Numbered from the stretch's first letter, positions 6,671 to 15,409 are shown. The stretch is 23,332 nt of DNA from Syntrophomonadaceae bacterium (GCA_007131435.1 SLQM01000162.1:1-23332); one strand, 5' to 3'. Notes: generated from the letters alone by a model not told the origin. Translations and numbers: made by a program.

Positions 6671-7629
6671 TGGCTTTTAATATAACTATTGCCTTTATCA
6701 TAACTTTTGTTATCACCGCTATCGCCTGCCCAATTTTTATCACCCGCATGAGATTGCTACAATACGGTCAGCAGATCAGGGAAGACGGGCCTGGCAGGCA
6801 TGTAAAAAAAGCAGGCACTCCAACCATGGGCGGAGTGGTCTTTATCCTGGCAGCAGTTTTGGTTAGTATTCCAGCAGGAAGTTTTTCTCCGGTTTTACTC
6901 ACCGCTGCCCTTGTTATATTGGGATGTGGATTAATCGGTTTTCTTGATGACTATCTTAAGGTTTCCCATCATCGTTCACTGGGCTTAAAGGCCAGGTCAA
7001 AAATAGCAGGCCAGGCTGTTATAGCAGTAATCCTGATTATACTTTTACACCTGACCGGTTTATATTCAACTGGACTTACAATTCCCTTCACAAAGGTTGT
7101 TTTTGATATCGGTTTATTATACCCGCTCTTTATCTTTCTTTTAATTACTGCATCTACAAACAGCGTTAACCTGACAGACGGCCTTGACGGCCTTGCCTCC
7201 GGGATCTCTGCGATCGGGTTGTTAGCTTATGCCTATATCGCCAGTCACTCTGGATTGTCTGGATTGTCTGTTTTAGCAGGTTCCCTGGCAGCAGCGTGCC
7301 TTGGGTTTTTGATTTATAATCGCCATCCAGCCCGTTTATTTATGGGAGATGTCGGTTCACTGGCCCTCGGTGGGGCATTTGCTGTTATGGCAGTTTTAAC
7401 AAAGACAGAACTGCTTTTAATTATAATCGGGCTAATTTTTGTGATAGAAGCGCTCTCTGTGATCGTCCAGGTTGTAAGTTTCCAGTTAACCGGTAAACGA
7501 GTTCTTTTAATGAGTCCACTGCATCATCATTTTGAACTAAAGGGATGGAGTGAATGGCGAGTTGTAACGGTTTTCTGGGCTGGAGGGTTTTTGTCTGCGC
7601 TGCTTGGCATTATTGCTTATAGAATATAA
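6670..7629 (+). CDS. mraY: Phospho-N-acetylmuramoyl-pentapeptide transferase MraY
   Basis: Integral membrane enzyme that transfers phospho-MurNAc-pentapeptide from UDP to undecaprenyl phosphate, giving lipid I. The 319-residue protein has about ten membrane helices and the catalytic signatures D93-D94-Y-L-K, N-L-T-D-G-L-D-G-L-A-S-G, F-M-G-D-V-G-S and the terminal H-H-H-F-E-L-K-G-W. Its ATG overlaps the murF stop by one base, with GGGAGG immediately upstream, which suggests translational coupling. An in-frame 9-bp tandem repeat (about 7250-7270) encodes G-L-S-G-L-S in a loop. Confidence 0.97.
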   Translation: MAFNITIAFIITFVITAIACPIFITRMRLLQYGQQIREDGPGRHVKKAGTPTMGGVVFILAAVLVSIPAGSFSPVLLTAALVILGCGLIGFLDDYLKVSHHRSLGLKARSKIAGQAVIAVILIILLHLTGLYSTGLTIPFTKVVFDIGLLYPLFIFLLITASTNSVNLTDGLDGLASGISAIGLLAYAYIASHSGLSGLSVLAGSLAAACLGFLIYNRHPARLFMGDVGSLALGGAFAVMAVLTKTELLLIIIGLIFVIEALSVIVQVVSFQLTGKRVLLMSPLHHHFELKGWSEWRVVTVFWAGGFLSALLGIIAYRI

Positions 7630-7646
7630 GCGCATGGAGGCCTTTG

Positions 7647-9059
7647 ATGATAAACCAGGTTAGGGGCAAAGAAATTCTTGTGGTGGGTATGGCCCGCAGC
7701 GGCCTGGCAGCAGTAGAACTGTTGAATAAAATTGGCGCGTCTAATATTACGGTAACAGATAACAAAAACAGCTTAGATCTTCAAAACGAACTTAATATAT
7801 TAAAGAGTTACAAAAATGTTGATTACATAACCGGGGGCAATCCACCGGAACTTGTTACAGAAAACCTATCAATGATTGTAAAAAGCCCCGGGGTACCGCC
7901 AACCCTGGAAATATTCAAGAAAGCAGAAGAGCTTTCGGTGCTGGTGGTATCAGAAATCGAACTGGCCTATGCTTTTATAAAAACGCCAATAATAGGCGTG
8001 ACGGGGACAAATGGCAAGACAACAACCACGGCCTTAATAACGGCCATGCTAAAAGAAGCCCGGTTAGAGCCAGTGGTGTCAGCAGGGAATATCGGTAACC
8101 CCCTGGCTGGTTTATTTGGAAAAATATCGCCTCAGGGGTTTATCGTGGCTGAACTTAGCAGTTTCCAGCTGGAGAATATATCTAAGTTCCGCCCCACCAT
8201 TGCAGTATTTCTCAATTTTGCTGAAGACCACCTAGATTATCACGGCACCATTGAAAAATACTTCAAAGCGAAAGCCCGGATTTTTGAAAACCAGGTTGAA
8301 GGGGATTATGCAGTCCTCAATGCAGGAGATTATGCTGTTTCCTCACTTAGAGAAAGCTGTAAAAGCAGGGTAATCTGGTTTGATCATTCACCGGTTAGAC
8401 TTGGAGTAGGCCTGAATAAAGAATGGATAACAATTTATAACCCCAGTAGCGAAGCGGTCAGGATCTGTAATATATCAGAAGTTGCCCTGCCCGGTGAGCA
8501 CAACCTGGAAAATTCTCTTGCAGCAGCAGCAGCCGCCTGGGCAGCAGGAGCTGATCCTTCCTCAATTGGAAGAGCTTTGCGTAGTTTCAAAGCAATAGAA
8601 CATCGGCTTGAGCACGTTGCTTTAATTGATGGGGTTGAATATATAAATGATTCAAAAGGAACAAACCCGGGAGCGACGATAAAAGCGCTTTTATCATACC
8701 CCGGGAGGAAAAAAATTCTTATAGCAGGAGGTAAAGAAAAAGGTAGCAATTTTAAGGAATTGGCTTATTTGATAAAAAAAGAAGTCAAGGCTCTTATCCT
8801 GATTGGCGAAACAGCAGACCGTATTGCAGAAGCAGCCAGGGATGCCGGGTTTAATAACTACTATCAATATAAAACCATGGAGGAAGCAGTGCTTGCCGCC
8901 AGCAAGTATGCCGAAAAAAATGACCTGGTTTTACTTTCCCCGGCTTGTGCAAGCTGGGATATGTTTAAAGATTTCGAAGAAAGAGGATCTGCCTTTAAGG
9001 CTGTAGTGAATTCTCTACGAAAAGAAAGAGATAAGGAAGGAGGAACGGCCAATGGATAA
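7647..9059 (+). CDS. murD: UDP-N-acetylmuramoyl-L-alanine--D-glutamate ligase MurD
   Basis: Cytoplasmic Mur ligase that adds D-Glu to UDP-MurNAc-L-Ala. The 470-residue protein opens with a Rossmann-like segment (V-V-G-M-A-R-S-G-L-A-A), then has P-loop G-V-T-G-T-N-G-K124-T-T-T, the F-x-x-D-H-L-D-Y-H segment typical of MurD, I-N-D-S-K-G-T-N-P, and the C-terminal L-L-S-P-A-C-A-S-W-D-M-F. The start is ATG 7647 with GGAGG at 7636-7640; a TTG one codon earlier is less well placed. An alanine run (about 8519-8540) comes from repeated GCA codons and is a normal Ala-rich helix for MurD. The end overlaps ftsW by 8 bp. Confidence 0.96.
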   Translation: MINQVRGKEILVVGMARSGLAAVELLNKIGASNITVTDNKNSLDLQNELNILKSYKNVDYITGGNPPELVTENLSMIVKSPGVPPTLEIFKKAEELSVLVVSEIELAYAFIKTPIIGVTGTNGKTTTTALITAMLKEARLEPVVSAGNIGNPLAGLFGKISPQGFIVAELSSFQLENISKFRPTIAVFLNFAEDHLDYHGTIEKYFKAKARIFENQVEGDYAVLNAGDYAVSSLRESCKSRVIWFDHSPVRLGVGLNKEWITIYNPSSEAVRICNISEVALPGEHNLENSLAAAAAAWAAGADPSSIGRALRSFKAIEHRLEHVALIDGVEYINDSKGTNPGATIKALLSYPGRKKILIAGGKEKGSNFKELAYLIKKEVKALILIGETADRIAEAARDAGFNNYYQYKTMEEAVLAASKYAEKNDLVLLSPACASWDMFKDFEERGSAFKAVVNSLRKERDKEGGTANG

Positions 9060-10182
9060 CCTTAAAACTGCCAGGGAATCTGACAACACACTGCTGTTGG
9101 CTGTTCTTATACTTCTTGCCATAGGGTTAATCATGGTTTTTAGCGCCAGTTTTGTCGTAGCCGGAGAAAACCATGGAGACCCTTATCATTTTCTTAAGCG
9201 GCAGGCTATGTGGGTGGCATTAGGCCTCCTGGCCATGTACCTGTTTTCCCGGATCCAATATAAAAAATTGAAAAAACTATCTCTGCTTATTATTCTGCTT
9301 AATTTTATTCTACTCGGTTTGATTTTTACCGGTTTTGGCTCTGGTCTGGGAACAGAAGCGAAACGCTGGCTTGTTTTTGGCCCGGTTATAGTTCAACCAT
9401 CTGAATTTAGCAAGCTGGCTTTTATTATATTTACTGCTGCTTATATGAGCAGCCGCAGTTTAAATATTAAGAATTTCTGGACCGGCAGCTTTATCCCCCT
9501 TGTCTTAGTATGCGGTGCTTTTTACATGATTAATCTTCAGCCGGATTTAGGGACGGCAATAGTTGTGTTGGCATCGTGTGCGCTGGTGATTATTTTTGCT
9601 GGAATGCCTTTTTCCCAGATGGCCGGGCTGTCGCTGCTCTGCCTTCCCCCATTGGCCTACTTTACGATTAAAGAAGAATATAGGATGCAGCGCATATTTA
9701 CTTATATAGATCCCTGGACTGAACCGACCGGATCAGGATATCAAATTATCCAGTCGCTTTATGCCTTAGGACCGGGCCACTTATTTGGGGCAGGCCTTGG
9801 ACGCAGCACACAAAAACTTTTTTACCTGCCCGAACCGCATAATGATTTTATTTTTGCTGTTATTGGTGAGGAACTTGGTTTTGTAGGTGCTGTTGTTATA
9901 TTACTGCTTTACCTGGTGCTTGTCTGGCGAGGTTTCCTGGTAGCACAAAAAGCTCCGGATCTTTTTGGCAGCCTGCTGGCAGGAGGAATTACTTTTATTA
10001 TTGCAGCACAGGTTTTAATAAATGTTGCCGTTGTTACTGGCACCATCCCGGTTACTGGCATTAACCTGCCTTTTATCAGCGCTGGTGGCAGTTCGGTCTT
10101 TTTTACCCTGATTTCAATCGGGATATTGCTTAACATTTCAAGATATACACAGGAAAAGAAAACCCTGAAGGAGTTTAAATGA
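9052..10182 (+). CDS. ftsW: Lipid II polymerase FtsW/SpoVE (SEDS family)
   Basis: SEDS-family glycosyltransferase that polymerises lipid II into glycan strands at the septum with its class B PBP partner. The 376-residue protein has about ten membrane segments and family landmarks: G-L-I-M-V-F-S-A-S in the first segment, K-R-Q-A-M-W-V, Q-P-S-E-F-x-K, Q-P-D-L-G-T-A, G-Y-Q-I-I-Q-S-L-Y-A-L-G, N-D-F-I-F-A-V-I-G-E-E-x-G, and the C-terminal N-L-P-F-I-S-x-G-G-S-S. GGAGG lies 7 nt before ATG 9052. Vegetative FtsW and sporulation SpoVE cannot be told apart by sequence alone; as the only SEDS gene in the cluster it probably serves division. Confidence 0.95.
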   Translation: MDNLKTARESDNTLLLAVLILLAIGLIMVFSASFVVAGENHGDPYHFLKRQAMWVALGLLAMYLFSRIQYKKLKKLSLLIILLNFILLGLIFTGFGSGLGTEAKRWLVFGPVIVQPSEFSKLAFIIFTAAYMSSRSLNIKNFWTGSFIPLVLVCGAFYMINLQPDLGTAIVVLASCALVIIFAGMPFSQMAGLSLLCLPPLAYFTIKEEYRMQRIFTYIDPWTEPTGSGYQIIQSLYALGPGHLFGAGLGRSTQKLFYLPEPHNDFIFAVIGEELGFVGAVVILLLYLVLVWRGFLVAQKAPDLFGSLLAGGITFIIAAQVLINVAVVTGTIPVTGINLPFISAGGSSVFFTLISIGILLNISRYTQEKKTLKEFK

Positions 10183-11276
10183 TGAAAATCTTAATCGGTG
10201 GAGGAGGAACAGGTGGTCATATATACCCTGCATTGGCGCTGGCACGCTATGTAAAGGCAGTAGACAGCGTTAATGAAGTTTTATTTATCGGCACGTCTAA
10301 GGGCCTGGAAAACAGGATAATTCCAGCTGCCGGTTTTCCGCTGACAACTATACCGGCCAGGGGATTTCAGCGGAATTTCAGGCACTTTGTTCCTTTTATC
10401 GCTGATTTAGTAAGGGGTTTGAAACAATCATTAAAAATTTTGAAAGAGCATCAACCTAATGTAGTTCTCGGTATGGGTGGCTATGTGGCGGCGCCATTAT
10501 TGATCTCTGCCCTGTTAAAAAAGTTTCCTGTTGTTCTGCATGAACAAAATGTATTGCCGGGCATGGTTAATAAAAGACTGGCGCCTTATGTAAAAAAGGT
10601 TTGTCTTTCATTTATGGAAACAGAAAAAAGCTTGCCTCGGCGCAGTAATGTCATATTTACCGGCAACCCAAGGTCAGGAGAGGTTGCCTCGATTAGCAGG
10701 AATGAGGGCTGCCGGAAGTTCGATCTCAATCCTGAAGATTTGAACATTTTAGTTTACGGCGGCAGCAGGGGAGCCCTGAGGCTGAATCAGGTAATAACAG
10801 CCTTTCTGAGTGATGGATTAATGCCGGAAGAAGCATATTTAATATATGTAACAGGAGAAATTTATTACAAGGATGTTATAGCAAACTTGGGAAGCCTGCC
10901 CGCAAGGGTAAAGATATATCCCTATCTTGATAATTTGCCCTATGCTCTTGCAGCGGCTAACCTGGCTATAACAAGAAGCGGTGCAACTACCCTGGCTGAA
11001 ATAACTGCCCTGGGAGTTCCGGCTATCCTGGTCCCTTCGCCCAACGTGGTAGGAAATCACCAGTATTATAACGCCAGGCTTTTGTCCGACAAGGACGCTG
11101 CGGTTCTGATCGAAGAGAAAGATTTTAATCATATACGTCTCCGTGAAGAAATTGAAAAACTAACTCGTGAGCCCGGGCTGTTGGAAATTATGGGTTCGAA
11201 CAGCAAAATGCTTGGCACAACTGATGCAGCAGAAAAAATTTACAGGTGCCTGCGGGAGGTAGCTTCATGCACATAG
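10179..11276 (+). CDS. murG: UDP-N-acetylglucosamine--lipid I GlcNAc transferase MurG
   Basis: Membrane-associated GT-B glycosyltransferase that converts lipid I to lipid II on the cytoplasmic face. At 365 residues it shows the N-terminal G-G-G-T-G-G-H-I-Y-P-A-L-A loop, V-L-G-M-G-G-Y-V-A-A-P, L-H-E-Q-N-x-x-P-G, and the UDP-GlcNAc-binding R-S-G-A-T-T-L-A-E-I-T-A-L-G-x-P followed by N-H-Q-Y-Y-N-A. Two adjacent ATGs (10179 and 10182) follow GAAGGAG (10167-10173). The second gives the more usual M-K-I-L-I start and cannot be excluded. The first overlaps the ftsW stop by 4 bp (ATGA). Confidence 0.96.
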   Translation: MMKILIGGGGTGGHIYPALALARYVKAVDSVNEVLFIGTSKGLENRIIPAAGFPLTTIPARGFQRNFRHFVPFIADLVRGLKQSLKILKEHQPNVVLGMGGYVAAPLLISALLKKFPVVLHEQNVLPGMVNKRLAPYVKKVCLSFMETEKSLPRRSNVIFTGNPRSGEVASISRNEGCRKFDLNPEDLNILVYGGSRGALRLNQVITAFLSDGLMPEEAYLIYVTGEIYYKDVIANLGSLPARVKIYPYLDNLPYALAAANLAITRSGATTLAEITALGVPAILVPSPNVVGNHQYYNARLLSDKDAAVLIEEKDFNHIRLREEIEKLTREPGLLEIMGSNSKMLGTTDAAEKIYRCLREVASCT

Positions 11277-12166
11277 TCAATGACTTAGGCGGCAAACTAA
11301 AAGAGGGAGTGAAAATAAATGAGCCCCTGGCATATCATACTTCCTGGGAAGTTGGAGGTCCGGCCGACTATTTTTTCTGCCCTGTAAACGTGGACGAAGT
11401 AGTCGAAATAGTCCGATTCAGTCGGCAGCACAACCTTCCACTGCAGGTTATTGGAAACGGCAGCAACCTTTTAGTGCGCGATGGTGGAATAAGAGGATTA
11501 GTATTGAAAATTGGTGATGCTTTTTCGTATGTTGAGATTAAAAATGAGCTGCTAACAGTAGGTGCGGGAACTCAGATGACTTACCTGGCCAGGATAGCTG
11601 CAGAAAAGGCTTTATGTGGCTGTGAATTCATGGTTGGCATACCAGGCTCTCTAGGTGGTGCGATAATCATGAATGCAGGCTCTTTTGGCGGCTATATAGG
11701 AGAAAAAGTAAGCTCAGTAAAGCTGGTATCCCTTGAGGGAGAAACCCTGGTCCTGGATAAAGAGCAGCTTTCTTTTGCTTACAGGAGGAGTAACCTTTTA
11801 GGGAGAGGTGTAATAGTAGAAGCATCAATTAAGTTGGAGAAAGGCAATCAGGATGAATCTTTAAAGAAAATCGAATATTTTCTTGCAGAAAGGGGCCGTC
11901 GCCATCCCATCCTGCCAAGTGCTGGCTCTGTATTTCGCAATTTGCCAGATCAGCCTGCCGGCAGACTAATTGAAAATGCCGGCGCCAAGGGCATGCGGAT
12001 AGGCGGAGCCGAAGTTTCTACCAAGCATGCTAATTTTATTGTCAACCGCGGCGATGCTACAGCCAGTGATATTTTGAACCTGATGGATACGGTAAGACGT
12101 ATGGTGAAAGAGAAATATGATATTGATTTACAGCCTGAAGTAAAAGTGATTGGCGAGGAGATTTAG
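11267..12166 (+). CDS. murB: UDP-N-acetylenolpyruvoylglucosamine reductase MurB
   Basis: FAD- and NADPH-dependent enzyme that reduces enolpyruvyl-UDP-GlcNAc to UDP-MurNAc. The 299-residue protein shows N-terminal H-T-S-W-x-V-G-G-P-A, FAD-binding V-I-G-N-G-S-N-L-L-V, G-I-P-G-S-L-G-G-A-x-x-M-N-A-G, catalytic-site A-Y-R-R-S, the proton-donor Ser221 in S-A-G-S-V-F-R-N, and the C-terminal P-E-V-K-V-I-G with the conserved Glu. GGGAGG at 11254-11259 selects ATG 11267, which overlaps murG by 10 bp; an in-frame GTG at 11246 is rejected. murC, often between murG and murB, is absent. Confidence 0.96.
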   Translation: MHIVNDLGGKLKEGVKINEPLAYHTSWEVGGPADYFFCPVNVDEVVEIVRFSRQHNLPLQVIGNGSNLLVRDGGIRGLVLKIGDAFSYVEIKNELLTVGAGTQMTYLARIAAEKALCGCEFMVGIPGSLGGAIIMNAGSFGGYIGEKVSSVKLVSLEGETLVLDKEQLSFAYRRSNLLGRGVIVEASIKLEKGNQDESLKKIEYFLAERGRRHPILPSAGSVFRNLPDQPAGRLIENAGAKGMRIGGAEVSTKHANFIVNRGDATASDILNLMDTVRRMVKEKYDIDLQPEVKVIGEEI

Positions 12167-12168
12167 CG

Positions 12169-12963
12169 GTGCAGAAAAAGAAGGAACACTTAAAACTGGT
12201 GAAAGATAAGCCTGTACAAAAGAAGCGGGGCAAAAAAATACTCCGCAGCTTGCTAATTTTTGCCATTTTTATTACACTGCTTCTTCTTTTGCGGGAAGGG
12301 GAATTGTATTTCCGAATAACTGATATTAATGTTGTCGGCGCCTGCCAATTAATAGAAGAAAATTTAGTTAAAGCCAGTGGTATAAAGAAAGGAAATAGCA
12401 TCTTTTTAATCCGTGAGAACAAAGTTTTTGAACGAATGACAAGCGAATACCCGGTGGTTAAGGACATTGAAATCTGCAGAACACTGCCTGGTTCAATAGT
12501 AATAAAAGTCTTAGAAAGAAAACCTGTTGGTTACATTATGACCGCTGATGGGTTCTGGATGATCGACCGTGAAGCTGTTTGTTTTTCCAATAGTGGGGAA
12601 CCTTTTGAAGGGTTGCCGCTGATTACCGGTATTGAAGGAAGAATGGTAGTTCCCGGTTTTCCCATTATCTGCCCGGCAAGGAGAGAGCTGCTGAAAAGCT
12701 TTTTCGCGGCCGAAATCAGGGAAGACTGGTTGGAAATAGTACAGCTGGATCTTACAGATAGCTATAACCTGGTTTTGCATACCGCGGAAGGGTTGGAAAT
12801 CTGGCTGGGTAATACCGGCAACCTGGAGCAAAAGTTAAAACTGGTAAAAGAAAGCCTTTTACACCTTCCCGAGGATGCAGAAGCAAGATTAGACGTCCGG
12901 TCCGGCAACAGGCTAGTTGTTTCCAAAAGAGAGAATTTAGAGGAAATGGAGGTGGATCAATAA
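12169..12963 (+). CDS. ftsQ: Cell division protein FtsQ/DivIB
   Basis: Bitopic divisome protein that forms a complex with FtsL and DivIC and restrains or activates septal synthesis. The 264-residue product has a lysine-rich cytoplasmic tail (1-23), one membrane segment (about 24-41), then a POTRA domain (about 49-117; F-R-I-T-D-I-N-V-V-G ... L-P-G-S-I-V-I-K-V-L-E-R-K-P) and the FtsQ domain with W-M-I-D-R-E-A-V and L-P-L-I-T-G. It starts with GTG 12169, preceded by GGAG (12157-12160). It ends the tightly packed operon; an 85-bp gap follows. Confidence 0.93.
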   Translation: MQKKKEHLKLVKDKPVQKKRGKKILRSLLIFAIFITLLLLLREGELYFRITDINVVGACQLIEENLVKASGIKKGNSIFLIRENKVFERMTSEYPVVKDIEICRTLPGSIVIKVLERKPVGYIMTADGFWMIDREAVCFSNSGEPFEGLPLITGIEGRMVVPGFPIICPARRELLKSFFAAEIREDWLEIVQLDLTDSYNLVLHTAEGLEIWLGNTGNLEQKLKLVKESLLHLPEDAEARLDVRSGNRLVVSKRENLEEMEVDQ

Positions 12964-12966
12964 AAA

Positions 12967-12993
12967 AAAGGAAATAGTTGAAATGTGTTGAAT
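12967..12993 (+). promoter_or_regulatory. Putative sigma-H promoter of ftsAZ
   Basis: AAAGGAAAT (12967-12975) and GTTGAAT (12987-12993) match both halves of the B. subtilis sigma-H consensus (RNAGGAWWW, RNNGAAT) without a mismatch, at an 11-nt spacer, and two A follow the -10 as the consensus prefers. Transcription would start near 13000, about 49 nt before the ftsA TTG. In B. subtilis one of the ftsAZ promoters is known to be sigma-H dependent and raises FtsZ at the onset of sporulation. I found no good sigma-A pair in this gap. Confidence 0.6.
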
Positions 12994-13048
12994 AATTTAG
13001 TAGTTTGAAGCCTATGCACCATGCTGGGAAGGGTAAGGGGGAATTGGT

Positions 13049-14281
13049 TTGAATAAAAGAAACTATATTGTCGGTATTGATGTAGGTACAGCTGAGATAA
13101 GGGTTGGGCTTGGCGAACCCCGTCCCGACGGTACTGTTAACATTGTCGGCTTAGGTCTGAGCCCTTCCGATGGTGTACGAAAAGGGGTTATCGTTGATCT
13201 TGAAAAGACAGTTGAGGCAATAGCTTCTGCAGTTGAAGAAGCAGAACGTATGGCCGGGTTTAAAATTGATTCAGCTTATGTTGGCCTGAAGGGGATGAAC
13301 TTAGAGCTGGTCAATAATCGTGGGGTTGTAGCTGTTACATCTGAAGACCGTGAAATACGGGAAGATGATGTAGAAAGAGTAATGCAGGCAGCAAGAGTTG
13401 TTGCCCTTCCGATGGACAGGGAAATAGTAGATATTATCCCCCGCGAATACATTGTTGATGGTTTTGAAGGGATTCGTGATCCGGTAGGAATGCTGGGCGT
13501 CAGGTTAGAAGTAGATGCCCTGGTGGTTTCCAGCCTGATCACTTCCCTGCACAACATGCTGCGCTGTATTAACCGCGCAGGTATCAGCATTAATGGCATT
13601 GTTCTGCAGGCAATGGCTAATTCCGAGGTTTGTTTATCTCCAGATGAAAGGGATTTGGGAGTGTTCCTGGTTGATATCGGAAGTGGAACAACCGAATTGG
13701 CTTTGTTCCAGCATGGAAAACTGGAGAAGCTGGCAGTGGTTCCGGTTGGCGGTGATCACATTACCACTGATCTTGCTGCCGGGTTGAGGATTAACTACCA
13801 TACTGCGGAAGAGCTAAAAAAGGAACACGGTTCAGCACTGCCTAATCAGGCTGACAGTGAACCAAAAATTGAAATAAAGACTGTAGGTAGCAATGAGCTC
13901 AGGCTGGTATCTGAAAGAGAGCTCACATCATTCATCGAGCCGAGGGTACAAGAGATTTTTCAAATAGCAAAAGAAGAAATGATTAAAATGGGCTGGCCAT
14001 ATCTCCCGCCTGCCGGTGTTGTTTTGCATGGCGGGGTATCTTCGATGAAAGGGATCGTTGAAGTTGCCCGCCAGTTTTTTGAAAGCGATCAGGTCAGGCT
14101 GGCAAAATTCGATGTGGTCGGTGTTCAGAATCCGGTTTATTCAACAGTAGTAGGTTTGTTGCATTACGTGCAGCGCTACCAGCCGAGGATGTTTGTCCAG
14201 GAACGGAGCAAACCGACTAAAAAGAAGGGGCCTGGTTTCTGGCAGAGATTGAAAGATTGGATGACGGATATTATTGATTAA
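13049..14281 (+). CDS. ftsA: Cell division protein FtsA
   Basis: Actin-like ATPase that tethers FtsZ filaments to the membrane. The 410-residue protein shows the actin-family phosphate-1 motif G-I-D-V-G-T-A-E-I-R-V-G, the FtsA-specific 1C domain (about 85-165), phosphate-2 V-D-I-G-S-G-T-T-E-L-A, adenosine motif V-V-L-H-G-G-V-S-S-M-K-G, and a C-terminal amphipathic helix F-W-Q-R-L-K-D-W-M-T-D-I-I for membrane binding. The start is TTG 13049 with AAGGGGG at 13036-13041; no ATG fits. ftsZ follows after 32 bp and is surely co-transcribed. With sepF absent here, FtsA may be the main FtsZ anchor. Confidence 0.96.
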   Translation: MNKRNYIVGIDVGTAEIRVGLGEPRPDGTVNIVGLGLSPSDGVRKGVIVDLEKTVEAIASAVEEAERMAGFKIDSAYVGLKGMNLELVNNRGVVAVTSEDREIREDDVERVMQAARVVALPMDREIVDIIPREYIVDGFEGIRDPVGMLGVRLEVDALVVSSLITSLHNMLRCINRAGISINGIVLQAMANSEVCLSPDERDLGVFLVDIGSGTTELALFQHGKLEKLAVVPVGGDHITTDLAAGLRINYHTAEELKKEHGSALPNQADSEPKIEIKTVGSNELRLVSERELTSFIEPRVQEIFQIAKEEMIKMGWPYLPPAGVVLHGGVSSMKGIVEVARQFFESDQVRLAKFDVVGVQNPVYSTVVGLLHYVQRYQPRMFVQERSKPTKKKGPGFWQRLKDWMTDIID

Positions 14282-14313
14282 GAGAGCATGCCAATTAACA
14301 GGAGGTGCTTTTA

Positions 14314-15387
14314 ATGATTGAATTTGATATTGAAATGGAACAATATGCTTCTATAAAAGTTGTAGGTATAGGTGGTGGCGGTAGTAACGCTGTTAATCGG
14401 ATGATTGCTGCAGGTCTTCAGGGAGTTGATTTTTGTGCAGTTAATACTGATGCCCAGGCACTTTTCCTGGCCAATGCAGGAACAAAGTTGCAAATTGGTG
14501 AGCAGCTGACAAAGGGGCTTGGAGCGGGGGCAAACCCGGACATCGGTCGTAAAGCGGCTGAGGAAAGCCGTGATGAAATAGAAACCATGCTAAAAGGAGC
14601 TGACATGGTTTTTGTAACAGCCGGTATGGGTGGGGGAACCGGAACCGGTGCTGCGCCAGTAATTGCTGAAGTAGCCCAGAAAATTGGCTCTTTGACCGTA
14701 GGCGTTGTTACCAAACCGTTCAGCTTTGAAGGTAGAAAACGTAAGCAGCAGGCTGAAGAAGGGATTGCAGAGCTGAAAGAGAAAGTAGATACCCTGATCA
14801 CCATTCCCAACGACCGTTTGCTGCAGGTTGTGGAAAAGAAAACCCCCATCCTTGAAGCATTCAGGGTTGCTGACGATGTCTTAAGACAGGGTGTTCAGGG
14901 TATTTCTGACCTGATAGCTGTTCCCGGATTGATTAATCTTGATTTTGCCGATGTTCGCACAATTATGTCGGAAACCGGACCGGCCCTGATGGGTGTTGGC
15001 CAGGGCAGTGGTGAAAACCGCACGGTGGAAGCGGCTAAAGCCGCAACAAGCAGTCCGCTGCTTGAAACTTCCATAGAGGGCGCGAGGGGTGTGCTGATTA
15101 ACGTAACAGGCGGGGCTGATCTTGGCCTTTATGAAGTTCATGAAGCAGCTGAAATTGTATCGGAATTTGCTGACCCAGATGCCAATATAATATTTGGTGC
15201 AGTTATTGATGAAAACTGCCAGGACCAGGTAAGAGTTACTGTTATTGCTACAGGGTTTAAAACTCAGCAAAAGGGCTTTAAACCAACCCTTGCAGCAGTA
15301 GGCAGCAGCGCCTATGCCCGTGGAGAAAATCTTGACTCCCCGGCATGGTCCCGCTGGCAGCAGCAGGAAAAAATCGTAAATGAATAA
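14314..15387 (+). CDS. ftsZ: Cell division GTPase FtsZ with divergent C-terminal peptide
   Basis: Tubulin-like GTPase that forms the Z-ring. The 357-residue protein has the nucleotide core: V-V-G-I-G-G-G-G-S-N-A-V-N-R-M, N-T-D-A-Q-A-L, the tubulin signature G-M-G-G-G-T-G-T-G-A-A-P, T-K-P-F-x-F-E-G, N-D-R-L-L, and the T7 loop region N-L-D-F-A-D-V. The globular domain ends near F315. Only 42 residues remain, and their end reads L340-D-S-P-A-W-S-R347-W. This aligns with the usual L-D-I-P-T-F-L-R partner-binding peptide but has Ser at both hydrophobic positions. ATG 14314 has GGAGG at 14301-14305; GTG 14305 lies within that site. A strong terminator follows. Confidence 0.97.
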   Translation: MIEFDIEMEQYASIKVVGIGGGGSNAVNRMIAAGLQGVDFCAVNTDAQALFLANAGTKLQIGEQLTKGLGAGANPDIGRKAAEESRDEIETMLKGADMVFVTAGMGGGTGTGAAPVIAEVAQKIGSLTVGVVTKPFSFEGRKRKQQAEEGIAELKEKVDTLITIPNDRLLQVVEKKTPILEAFRVADDVLRQGVQGISDLIAVPGLINLDFADVRTIMSETGPALMGVGQGSGENRTVEAAKAATSSPLLETSIEGARGVLINVTGGADLGLYEVHEAAEIVSEFADPDANIIFGAVIDENCQDQVRVTVIATGFKTQQKGFKPTLAAVGSSAYARGENLDSPAWSRWQQQEKIVNE

Positions 15388-15409
15388 ATGCTACTCAAGC
15401 ATTTCCTCG

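Noticed and set aside
8519..8550. GCA repeat run in murD as a microsatellite of interest
   Set aside because: It encodes the Ala-rich helix following N-S-L that is normal in Mur ligases; alternate codons interrupt the run.
15300..15387. Frameshift or sequencing error as cause of the odd FtsZ tail
   Set aside because: The frame is open to the stop, and L-D-x-P-x-W-x-R still aligns with the normal peptide in frame, so substitution explains it better. Relatives would settle it.
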